Shown here piece after piece: positions 40,001 to 47,312 of a DNA stretch of 64,000 nt. This DNA comes from Frigidibacter sp037095735. GTDB lineage: Bacteria > Pseudomonadota > Alphaproteobacteria > Rhodobacterales > Rhodobacteraceae. The translations under genes were made by a program, and so were the position numbers. The first letter of the stretch is position 1, and each line of letters starts with the position of its first letter. The stretch is taken from assembly GCF_037095735.1 (NCBI RefSeq), contig NZ_JBAWKD010000002.1, forward strand, positions 1-64,000, given 5' to 3'. The notes below the pieces were generated by a model that searched no databases, was not told the DNA's origin, and was given only the letters and a program-made list of their open reading frames with translations.

Positions 40001-40938
40001 GCGTAGCTCTCCACGTCGTTCTCGAGCACCACCGTCAGCATCGGCTGGCCGTCGCCCTGCGCCGCCTGCCAGGCGAAGGTGGCCTGCACACCCTGCGGCC
40101 CCGGCACCTCGAGGCGCGGACGCGGCAGGAAGACGTTCGGAAGGCTGAAGGTCAGCCGCTTGCCCGCGCCGAGGTCATAGCCGAACTCGAGGTCGCAGGA
40201 CGCCCCCGAGGTTGCCTGATCGACCAGCAGCGTATCGGCGAAGCGCACGGTGATGTTGCCGCTGAGCGCGGCCATGGTCGGGTCTGCCCCGTCGATCTTG
40301 CCATCCGCCCGGATGGTCTCCACCCGGTCGAGGTTGTTGGCATAGGTGATCTCGGCACCGACGATATTGCCGATCTGGGCGCCGTTGCGCTTCACCGAGC
40401 CCGCGAAGTGGCCGAAGCGCTGCAGGTCGATGTCGGCCAACGTGCCTGCCGCGCTCGCGGTCGCGACGTCCTCGCCCTGCGAGACGATGGTCACGCCCGC
40501 GGTCAGAAGCCCGCTCCGCGCCATCGACCACGTCAGCCGGTCGACCATGCAGCCGGTGTGCATCCCGTAATAGGGGACCTCGGGCATGCCGATCTCGATC
40601 GACATGCTGGGCAGCGTCCAAGCACCCGAGGTGAAGGTGTGGGTGTAGGGCCCTGCCCCCGTGGTCACCGGCACGCCGAGGGTGGCCTTGAGCCAGAGCG
40701 CGAAGGCCTCGAGGTCGATCGGCACGCGGACCTCGCCACCGGCGGTGATCACGTCGCGCTGCGGCGCGAGCGGGTCGCGCCCGTAGCCCAGGAGCTCGTT
40801 GGCGAGGAGCGGTTGTTCCGAGGAAAGCCCCGCGCTCGCGAAGGGCATGCGGGTGAAGCCGCTGGCCGGCGGGGTGCCGTATGTGGTCTCGAACGCGAGC
40901 GCCAGCTGCGCCCGCGCTCCCTGTGCGCGTGCCATCAT
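39997..40938 (-). CDS. Major tail (tube) protein
   Basis: The 313-residue protein starts with ARAQGARAQLALAFETTYGT, typical of phage tail tube proteins. It is beta-rich with VPIDLEAFALWLKATLGVP, YTHTFTSGAWTLPSMSIEIG and EITYANNLDRVETIRADGKI. An AAGGAG lies just upstream of the double ATG. It forms the tail tube by stacking of hexameric rings around the tape measure. Confidence 0.85.
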   Translation of the reverse strand: MMARAQGARAQLALAFETTYGTPPASGFTRMPFASAGLSSEQPLLANELLGYGRDPLAPQRDVITAGGEVRVPIDLEAFALWLKATLGVPVTTGAGPYTHTFTSGAWTLPSMSIEIGMPEVPYYGMHTGCMVDRLTWSMARSGLLTAGVTIVSQGEDVATASAAGTLADIDLQRFGHFAGSVKRNGAQIGNIVGAEITYANNLDRVETIRADGKIDGADPTMAALSGNITVRFADTLLVDQATSGASCDLEFGYDLGAGKRLTFSLPNVFLPRPRLEVPGPQGVQATFAWQAAQGDGQPMLTVVLENDVESYA

Positions 40939-40957
40939 CTTCTCCTTTGTCGTGGGG

Positions 40958-41377
40958 TCAGGCGAGCGGATCGCTCGCGGCGTAATGCAGGACGATCCCG
41001 ATCTCGCCGGCCTTCATCGCGGGCGCGCCTTCGATCGGGATCTCCATCGGTGTGGGCGGCTCGCCCTCGATCCAGTCGCAGGACCCACCGAGGGTCCGGT
41101 TCGCCTGGATCGCGAGGCCGATGGCGCGGCAGATGGCGTCGAAGGCCGCGTCGCGGTCGGCGGCCTGGTGCACCAGCACTAAGAGCACCGCCCGGTGCTC
41201 GTAATGATAGGTCAGCGGCGACATCGTCACCTCGGGCTGGCCCGGTTCGCCGTCGAGCAGGATCACGAGGCCACCCGGCGGGCATTCGACCGGCAGCGGC
41301 TCGTTGCGCAGGACCTCGGGCGCCACGCCGCCGAGGGCCGCGAAGAGTGTGGAGAGGATTGTCTCGCGGCGGGTCAT
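40958..41377 (-). CDS. Tail terminator-like protein
   Basis: The 139-residue protein (start MTRRETILSTLFAALGGVAP) contains GLVILLDGEPGQPEVTMSPL, HRAVLLVLVHQAADRDAAFD and ICRAIGLAIQANRTLGG. This corresponds to tail completion/terminator proteins that cap the tube before joining to the head. It overlaps the preceding gene by ATGA and lies before the tail tube gene, the usual place. Confidence 0.7.
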   Translation of the reverse strand: MTRRETILSTLFAALGGVAPEVLRNEPLPVECPPGGLVILLDGEPGQPEVTMSPLTYHYEHRAVLLVLVHQAADRDAAFDAICRAIGLAIQANRTLGGSCDWIEGEPPTPMEIPIEGAPAMKAGEIGIVLHYAASDPLA

Positions 41378-42030
41378 TTCACCTCTCGCCAGTTGGCGAC
41401 GATCGCGCCCGGCAGCGCGCTCTGCGCCGCGACCGCGTCGCGCGTGAAGTCGAGTTTCTTCGGCATGCGGGCCTGCGGCACGAGCACGAAGATCGGAACG
41501 GTCTGCTCGCCGGTCATGATCCCGTCGCGCCGGCGCTTGCCACGCTTCGGTCGCGCGTGGCCGCCCTTGTTCACCCGCGCCTCGTCGGCCACCAGGAGCG
41601 CGGTCTTTCCCCGGCGGAACACGAAGCGCAGGCGATGCCCGGTCCGACGTTCCCATTCGCCCGGGCTGATCCGGCCCCCGCGCGACGAGCGCCCCGCCGC
41701 GGCCGTCGGGATCGCGAGCCAGAAGCCGTCCTTCGAGCGGATGGTCACACCGCGCTCGAAGGCATCGACGATCTGCGGAGCCTTCGACCAGACGAGGGCC
41801 GCGGCCCGGGCCGAGACCCCACCCCGGGGATAGACCTCGGAGCGGATCGAGCCCGCAAGGCGATTGCCGAGCCCCGACGCCCGCACCTGGCCGCGCCAGC
41901 CTTCCTTGACCCGGGTGCCGGCGGCCGAGATGGCGGCGGTCACCGCGAACTCGCCCGCCCTCACCTCGTCGCGCAGGATCTCGCGGACGTCGCCCTCGAT
42001 CGTGACCGAGGCCGAAAGCCCCCGCGCCAT
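41374..42030 (-). CDS. DUF6441 family head-tail protein
   Basis: The 218-residue protein begins MARGLSASVTIEGDVREILR and has VKEGWRGQVRASGLGNRLAG, an FERGVTIRSKDGFWLAIPTA segment and an arginine- and lysine-rich KGGHARPKRGKRRRDG stretch; this is the DUF6441 pattern of tail completion-type proteins. The ATG at 42030 overlaps the previous stop; a GTG one codon upstream is possible. Confidence 0.75.
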   Translation of the reverse strand: MARGLSASVTIEGDVREILRDEVRAGEFAVTAAISAAGTRVKEGWRGQVRASGLGNRLAGSIRSEVYPRGGVSARAAALVWSKAPQIVDAFERGVTIRSKDGFWLAIPTAAAGRSSRGGRISPGEWERRTGHRLRFVFRRGKTALLVADEARVNKGGHARPKRGKRRRDGIMTGEQTVPIFVLVPQARMPKKLDFTRDAVAAQSALPGAIVANWREVK

Positions 42031-42341
42031 CACGCCGCCTTCCGGCAGTCGAGGACGAAGACCAGGCGACGCTTGTCCCTGGCCCGCGCCACTTGGACGA
42101 CGAAGCGCTCATCGCCGACCTGCAGCGCCGCGCCCTTGCCGAAGCCGGTGAAGTCGCTCGCCCGGATCTCGAAGACATCCGTCGCGGTCAGAACCTGCGC
42201 CCGCGAATAGGGCACGATCTCGTCGTCCTGCGAGGGCATGACGCGGACAGCCCGCGGTGCGGCGCCGTCCGGATCCAGCACCCCGAGGAGGCCGAGGCGC
42301 GTGAAGGTCGCATCCACCACGCGCGCCTCGGGCGACGTCAC
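42030..42341 (-). CDS. Head-tail joining protein
   Basis: The 103-residue protein starts MTSPEARVVDATFTRLGLLG and is beta-rich (VRVMPSQDDEIVPYSRAQVL, ALQVGDERFVVQVARA), the plan of small head-tail connectors. Overlaps of four bases with its neighbours show a tight operon. Confidence 0.7.
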   Translation of the reverse strand: MTSPEARVVDATFTRLGLLGVLDPDGAAPRAVRVMPSQDDEIVPYSRAQVLTATDVFEIRASDFTGFGKGAALQVGDERFVVQVARARDKRRLVFVLDCRKAA

Positions 42342-42541
42342 TGGCCCGCCCCGCGCGCCTTGCGCCGCTTTGCGGGCGCTGCGTCGGGCTCGGGCTGGAC
42401 AACTTCCCGGCCGGACTTGCGGCCGATCAGGGCCGCGGCGACGTCGTCCTCGACCTCGCCCCGCCAGCCGGCGGGATAGGTCGTGCGCGGTCCGGCCGCG
42501 GGATCGAAGCTGAAGCTCCGGTCGACGATCACACGTTTCAT
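42338..42541 (-). CDS. Small head-region protein
   Basis: The 67-residue protein starts MKRVIVDRSFSFDPAAGPRT and has a central TYPAGWRGEVEDDVAAALIG segment and a basic, lysine-rich end. Small proteins of this type follow the major capsid gene in many siphophages. No firm function. Confidence 0.6.
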   Translation of the reverse strand: MKRVIVDRSFSFDPAAGPRTTYPAGWRGEVEDDVAAALIGRKSGREVVQPEPDAAPAKRRKARGAGQ

Positions 42542-42570
42542 GGTGCGGCTCCTGCCGTGGAAGGGAATGA

Positions 42571-42599
42571 GCCTCGCCGCGCCACCGGCCCGGCGAGGC
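42571..42599 (-). other. Hairpin just after the capsid gene
   Basis: GCCTCGCC (42571-42578) pairs with GGCGAGGC (42592-42599) in the 65-base gap after the major capsid stop. It has no T-run. It may protect or partly terminate the abundant capsid message. Confidence 0.45.
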
Positions 42600-42606
42600 C
42601 GTCTCA

Positions 42607-43620
42607 TCAGGTGCTGGAGTGGCCGCGCACCAGCACGCTCGGGCGCATCGAGAGCGGCAGCGTGTTCATCTGCACCTCGACGTCGACCCAGCGCTTCTTG
42701 ACGTCGAGCATCGAGTAGAACGGCAGGCCGGGCGTATTCACCGTCTCGATGTAATCCGCCGGGGCGTTGTACTCGCGGAAGGTCTGCCGGGTGCCGACCG
42801 GGAAGAAGCGCGCGTCGCCGTCGGGAATGAACGACTGCGTCACCACCGTCCCGTCCTCCTGCGGCACATCACCCTCGGCCAGATATTCCTCCCAGATGAT
42901 GCCCTTCCACTTGAAGCCGCCCGACACGTCCTCGCGCAGCGGGTCGGCCACCGAGGTGAAGTACTTGTAGGCGTCGCGGAAGTCCGTGTTCGACATCAGC
43001 TGGTCCCAATAGGTCGGCGTGCAGAGCGCATGGATGCCGGTCATCACGTCGCCGCGCAGGTTGGTGCGGATGTGGCGCGAGACCTCGGCCACCTTGGCTT
43101 CGATCGCCGAGCTCGTCCCGAGCGTGAAGTCGACGACCTTTTCCTCGATGCCGAAGGCGTCGAAGATGTCGAGCAGCACCGTGCCGTCCGCGTCCTTGAC
43201 CTGGCCCTGCAGCGCGCCGGCGCGAAGATACTCGCGGGTGATGTCGATCGACCCGCGCATCTCGACCTGGCGGTCCATCACCACGTCCTCGACCTGGGCG
43301 AGCGTATCGCTCGAGCCGAAGGCGCGGATCCCCTGCACATCGTCGGCGATGATCCGGTCCGACAGGCCGAAGCGCTCTACCTTGAAAGCCTTCAGGTCGC
43401 GCTTGCCGCGGCGCGCGCCCGGCAGGCTGGTTCCCCGCTGCGACGAGTTGATGATCTGCAGGACGCCGTTCATCGCCTCGACGCTGAAGAGCACCGTGCG
43501 GATCGGCTTCGGCGTGAAGAGCCCGAGCTCTCCGATCCGCCCCCACTGGTTGGGGATGTTGTTGACCGCATCGGTCATTTCCACGACGCCGAAGGCATCG
43601 TTGTTGAAGATGTCGAGCAT
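42607..43620 (-). CDS. Major capsid protein (gpE-like)
   Basis: The 337-residue protein belongs to the lambda gpE group: MLDIFNNDAFGVVEMTDAVN, then NQWGRIGELGLFTPKPIRT, RGKRDLKAFKVERFGLSDRI and the C-terminal LSMRPSVLVRGHS. GGAGAA precedes the ATG. It is flanked on both sides by hairpins, unlike the overlapping genes elsewhere in the operon. Together with the decoration protein it builds the icosahedral head. Confidence 0.9.
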   Translation of the reverse strand: MLDIFNNDAFGVVEMTDAVNNIPNQWGRIGELGLFTPKPIRTVLFSVEAMNGVLQIINSSQRGTSLPGARRGKRDLKAFKVERFGLSDRIIADDVQGIRAFGSSDTLAQVEDVVMDRQVEMRGSIDITREYLRAGALQGQVKDADGTVLLDIFDAFGIEEKVVDFTLGTSSAIEAKVAEVSRHIRTNLRGDVMTGIHALCTPTYWDQLMSNTDFRDAYKYFTSVADPLREDVSGGFKWKGIIWEEYLAEGDVPQEDGTVVTQSFIPDGDARFFPVGTRQTFREYNAPADYIETVNTPGLPFYSMLDVKKRWVDVEVQMNTLPLSMRPSVLVRGHSST

Positions 43621-43649
43621 CGTGTTCTCCGGGATGGTTGTGCTTGGGA

Positions 43650-43677
43650 GGCCGCGCGCGCCGTTCGCCGCGCGGCC
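43650..43677 (-). other. Hairpin just before the capsid gene
   Basis: GGCCGCGCG (43650-43658) pairs with CGCGCGGCC (43669-43677) with a 10-base loop, between the decoration and capsid genes. No T-run follows. See the matching hairpin at 42571-42599. Confidence 0.45.
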
Positions 43678-43682
43678 GGGGA

Positions 43683-44063
43683 TCAGACGTCGGTGATGAT
43701 GCCGATCGCGCGCAGCGCCTTCACGCCGGCGGTGCGTTCGGCCTCGGTCGCAACGCCGGCACCCCAGACCAGGGCATGCCGCTTCACGCGGGCATGGCGC
43801 TCGATCAGGATTGCGTCGGTCACGGCGGCCGCGGTCGCATCGACGCGCGAGATCAGCACGCCGGCGACCTTCTCGGCGCCGTTGGACGCGTCGGGATCAT
43901 AGGGGACCAGCGCCTCGGTCGCGGTGACGCGGCCAAGGACGGTGCCGATGTCATGGGTGGCGCCCGCACCTTGGGCGACCGTGCCGGTCCCGCGGCTGTA
44001 GAACTGCTGGGCCTCGTAGAGGACGACATCGCCCACCACGCGGCCTTCATCGAAGGTCTGCAT
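43683..44063 (-). CDS. Head decoration protein (gpD-like)
   Basis: The 126-residue protein (start MQTFDEGRVVGDVVLYEAQQ) has FYSRGTGTVAQGAGATHDIG and RHALVWGAGVATEAERTAGV, matching the lambda D family of head-stabilising proteins. GGAG lies six bases before the chosen ATG; two upstream ATGs exist. It stands between the protease/scaffold gene and the capsid gene as in lambda. Confidence 0.82.
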   Translation of the reverse strand: MQTFDEGRVVGDVVLYEAQQFYSRGTGTVAQGAGATHDIGTVLGRVTATEALVPYDPDASNGAEKVAGVLISRVDATAAAVTDAILIERHARVKRHALVWGAGVATEAERTAGVKALRAIGIITDV

Positions 44064-44155
44064 GTTCATCTCCGGAACAGATTGGGGTTGGGGTGCCGAC
44101 CGGGCGGGCGGCGAAGGCACCACCCCGGGCGGGGTGGTGCGGGCTGACCATCAGG

Positions 44156-44518
44156 TCAGGCGGCGAAGCGCCGCTTCATGCGGTCGGCCATCGAGGCGCG
44201 CTGACCGCCACCGGGGGCCGCCGGCGCGATCGCGGTGTCGTCGCTGGCCATCAGGCTGTCGAGACGGCCACCGGTCTTGCCCGACTTCTCGAGGATCTTC
44301 ACGGCGAGTTCGGCCCCGATGTCGGTGTCGAAGGCGAGGAAGTTGGCGAGATCCGCCCGCCCCTCGGCGTCCTTGCTCTGCATGATCGCAGCGATGCGAC
44401 GGCGTGCATCGCCGGCGCCGGCCTGCGCGTCCGGCGCCTCGGTCGGCTTCTTCTTCTCGCTCGGGTCGGTGTCGATCTCGTCTTCCCCGACGTCGTCGGT
44501 CTTGTTGTCGTCGGCCAT
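44156..44518 (-). CDS. Internal scaffold protein (Nu3-like), same frame
   Basis: Inside the protease gene, AAGGAG (44526-44531) stands seven bases before an in-frame ATG at 44518. The 120-residue product starts MADDNKTDDVGEDEIDTDPS and is acidic and helical, ending DRMKRRFAA. This is the lambda C/Nu3 arrangement, in which a nested start makes extra scaffold for prohead assembly. Confidence 0.8.
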   Translation of the reverse strand: MADDNKTDDVGEDEIDTDPSEKKKPTEAPDAQAGAGDARRRIAAIMQSKDAEGRADLANFLAFDTDIGAELAVKILEKSGKTGGRLDSLMASDDTAIAPAAPGGGQRASMADRMKRRFAA

Positions 44519-45484
44519 GGCGGCACTCCTTTGCGTTTGCGCGCGGCGTCCGCCGCCGCTGGTGGGAACATCGCGGTTCAGCTCCGCCACGAAGGCCGCG
44601 AAGGCCTCGCGCGGCTCTGCGACCTCGTCGGCGAGCCCGGCCCGCACCGCGTCCTGGCCCATGAACGTGGCGGCCTCCGTCGTGCGCGCGGCATCGGCGC
44701 TGAGCCGGTTGCCGCGGCCCGCGGCGACCGCCTCCACGAAGATCTCGCGCACGGCCGACATCTCGGCTTCGAACTCGGCCTGAACCGCTTCAGGCAGCGG
44801 CGCATAGGGGTTGCCGTCGACCTTCTTCGCGCCCGAATGCAGGAGCGTGATCGTCACCCCCGCCTCGTCAAGCGCACGGCTGTAATCCACATGCATCGCG
44901 ACGACGCCGATCGAGCCGACGCCGCCGGTCCGCGGCAGCACGATCCGATGCGCCTGCGAGGCCAGCGCATAGCCGGCCGAGAAGGCATTCTCCGCGACGA
45001 AGGCATGGACCGGCTTGACCGCTGCCAGCCGCCGGATCCGCTCGGCCAGACCGAAGCAGCCCGAGACGGTGCCCCCGAAGGTGTCGATCTCGAGCGCGAC
45101 GCCGCGCACCCGGTTGTCCTCCTCGGCCACATCGCAGGCAGCCAGGATGCCCTCGTAGGAGGTCTGACCGCTGGACTGTCCGATCCACGCCCCGCGGTGC
45201 ACGAGAACGCCGGTGATCGGGATCACCGCCACACCGTCGCGCAGCGCGTAGCCGGACCGGAACCCGTCGCGGACGCTTTCCGTCAGCGACTGGTCGAGCA
45301 GCGAGGCGAAGGGCTTCGCGCGCCGGTAGACCGCCTCGGGCAACTGATCCTCGCCGCCCCGCACCTCAAGCTGCGATGCCCCGAGGATCCGAGGGCCGAA
45401 GCCCGCGGCGAATGCCTGCGCCTTGGCCGGCGCGACCAGGAGCGGCGTGTTGAAGGCCGCGGCGTAGACATGCGCGAAGGTCAT
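44156..45484 (-). CDS. Prohead protease, S49 type, with C-terminal scaffold
   Basis: The 442-residue protein is an SppA/S49-type serine protease (lambda gpC-like): GVAVIPITGVLVHRG, ALEIDTFGGTVSGCFGLAER, the nucleophile region FVAENAFSAGYALASQAHRI (Ser in AFSAGY) and the catalytic Lys region TGGVGSIGVVAMHVDYSRAL. From about residue 323 an acidic, helical scaffold domain follows. The gene contains an internal start for the scaffold alone. It matures the prohead and is overlapped by the portal gene. Confidence 0.88.
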   Translation of the reverse strand: MTFAHVYAAAFNTPLLVAPAKAQAFAAGFGPRILGASQLEVRGGEDQLPEAVYRRAKPFASLLDQSLTESVRDGFRSGYALRDGVAVIPITGVLVHRGAWIGQSSGQTSYEGILAACDVAEEDNRVRGVALEIDTFGGTVSGCFGLAERIRRLAAVKPVHAFVAENAFSAGYALASQAHRIVLPRTGGVGSIGVVAMHVDYSRALDEAGVTITLLHSGAKKVDGNPYAPLPEAVQAEFEAEMSAVREIFVEAVAAGRGNRLSADAARTTEAATFMGQDAVRAGLADEVAEPREAFAAFVAELNRDVPTSGGGRRAQTQRSAAMADDNKTDDVGEDEIDTDPSEKKKPTEAPDAQAGAGDARRRIAAIMQSKDAEGRADLANFLAFDTDIGAELAVKILEKSGKTGGRLDSLMASDDTAIAPAAPGGGQRASMADRMKRRFAA

Positions 45485-47097
45485 CGGTCTGCTCTCCTGT
45501 CATCGTAGCTCTCGGGCGCCGCATTGTGACCGAGAAGCCGCGCGAAGCTCTCTTCGGCGGGGTGAAGCGTGCCTTCCGGCATCAGCGCGATCTCGCGCTG
45601 GATCTGCTCCATGTTCTCCAGGTGATCGGAGCCGGTCAGCTCCGCCGCCTCGTCCTCGAGCGTCGAGAGCCCGAGGGACACCCGCATCGCCGCAGCCTGG
45701 GCTTCCTTCACCGGGTCCACGAAGCCCTTGCCCGGCCCGATCCACTTGGCCCGGGTGTAGGCCGTCCAGTTCTCGCGGAAGTCGGGAGCACCGGGCGGCA
45801 GCCGGATGAAGCCGCGGTCGATCTCCTCCTCCATCCAAGCCATGACGAAGGGCTGGCAGAAGCCCTGGCTGAAGGCGATCCGCCGCTGCGTCCAGCTGCG
45901 CCAGATCTCGACGAGCGCGGCGCGCGCCGAGGAGTAGTTGGTTTTCGACCAGTCGGCCGCGAGCTGCTCGTAGGAGATCCCGAGACCCGCCGCGACGTGA
46001 CGCAGCACCGCGCCTTCGAACTCGGCGAACTGCGCCGCCGGGCGCGCCGTCGGCACCACCCCGATCTCGTCGTTCGGATAGAGCTGGGTGATGCGCGCAT
46101 TGCCCAGACGCACCCCGTCGCGCTCCTTGTAGTAGCCCGAGCGCGCCTCCTGATAGGCAAGGAACCCTGCCCCGTCGCCATCACCGAACATCTCATCCAT
46201 GGCCTCAGGGCCCATCGGCGAGCGGATGAAGGCCGCGAGCACCGCATTGATCACCGCCGCCTGCAGCTCGACCCGGCCGTAGTGATCCTCCATCTTCAGC
46301 TTCTCGAGGATCGGTGCCAGGCGCGAGACGCCCCGCGTCTGCCCGTCCCGCAGCTTGTCGAAGAAGTGCAGCACGACCGGCCGCCCCCAACGCTTCTCCC
46401 GCGGCAGGCGCTTCCAGCTGAAGGCATCGAGCGAGGCATAGCCCGGCGTGCGGTGCGTCTCGCGGAAGTGGAAGAACACACCCACCCCATCGCCATCGAT
46501 CTCGATCCCGCCACGCAGCAGGTCGGTGTCGGCCGCGTCGCCCGGGTTCGACAGCAGGTCCGCATCCATGACGCGCAGAACGGTGCGCGTCGGCCGCTCC
46601 GCCATCCACCCCACCACACCGAGCGCGTCGCCGTCGATCAGGTATGACCTGTAGGCCATGCCGAACATCTGCGAGACCGTCTGCGAGCGGGTCCGGTCGG
46701 CCATGCGGCGCGGATCGTCGGCATAGTTGCGCCAGCGCCCCTCGGCCTGCACCTTGAACTCGGAGGCCCACTCGACATCGAGGCCGAGCGCCTTCCAGTC
46801 CGGCTTGAAGAGCGGCCGGAAGCTGGCGCCGATGACCGCGTCGACTTCCTTGGCGATCCCCCCGGCGGCCCAGCCGTTGTTGCGCACCATGTCGCGGCTG
46901 CGGGCGACGATCTTGTTGCGGTTCGGCAGAACCTCTGCGTCCGGCCCGCGCAGCGACGGCTGGAAGTCGATCATCGCGTCCGACGCGTCGCCCCCGGCGA
47001 CATAGGCCGTGCCACCGAAGCCCGAGTTGCCCATGCGGAAGGCGTCGGCGCCGGCCTTGGGCCGCACGTTGCGGATCCGCGGATAGCTCGTCTTCAC
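45481..47097 (-). CDS. Portal protein (gpB-like)
   Basis: This 538-residue protein matches lambda-type portals: RARSRDMVRNN-like block (IVARSRDMVRNNGWAAGGIA), VVGASF-like DAVIGASFRPLFKPDW, LRVMDADLLSNP, GISYEQLAADWSKTNYSSAR and the C-terminal DPVKEAQAAAMRVSLGLSTL. It forms the ring through which DNA enters. A GTG start overlaps the gpW gene stop (GTGA). Confidence 0.92.
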   Translation of the reverse strand: MKTSYPRIRNVRPKAGADAFRMGNSGFGGTAYVAGGDASDAMIDFQPSLRGPDAEVLPNRNKIVARSRDMVRNNGWAAGGIAKEVDAVIGASFRPLFKPDWKALGLDVEWASEFKVQAEGRWRNYADDPRRMADRTRSQTVSQMFGMAYRSYLIDGDALGVVGWMAERPTRTVLRVMDADLLSNPGDAADTDLLRGGIEIDGDGVGVFFHFRETHRTPGYASLDAFSWKRLPREKRWGRPVVLHFFDKLRDGQTRGVSRLAPILEKLKMEDHYGRVELQAAVINAVLAAFIRSPMGPEAMDEMFGDGDGAGFLAYQEARSGYYKERDGVRLGNARITQLYPNDEIGVVPTARPAAQFAEFEGAVLRHVAAGLGISYEQLAADWSKTNYSSARAALVEIWRSWTQRRIAFSQGFCQPFVMAWMEEEIDRGFIRLPPGAPDFRENWTAYTRAKWIGPGKGFVDPVKEAQAAAMRVSLGLSTLEDEAAELTGSDHLENMEQIQREIALMPEGTLHPAEESFARLLGHNAAPESYDDRRADR

Positions 47098-47312
47098 GAG
47101 TACCGGACCCGGCGCGAGCGCGCGGCGACAGGCTGGCCGAGGTCGCGCTTCAGGCGGTTGATGTAGGCCACCAGCCGTGCCTCGGTCGACATGGTGTATT
47201 TCACGCTGTGCCCCTCATACCGGATCTCGACCTCCATCGCGCCGATGGACAGCCGGTGCAGCGCGTCCTCCGCTTCGGAGAGCCGCGCCTCGAGGACCGA
47301 TCGGTCAGCCAT
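47094..47312 (-). CDS. Head-tail joining protein gpW-like
   Basis: The 72-residue protein starts MADRSVLEARLSEAEDALHR and has the gpW pattern of two helices with a beta hairpin (VEIRYEGHSVKYTMS) between, ending in a basic SRRVRYS. It lies between terminase and portal, as in lambda. Confidence 0.8.
   Translation of the reverse strand: MADRSVLEARLSEAEDALHRLSIGAMEVEIRYEGHSVKYTMSTEARLVAYINRLKRDLGQPVAARSRRVRYS

Noticed and set aside
40958..42178. 406-codon minus frame spanning three tail genes
   Set aside because: Only the last 139 codons are the real tail terminator-like gene; the upstream part overlaps the DUF6441 and joining genes in another frame.
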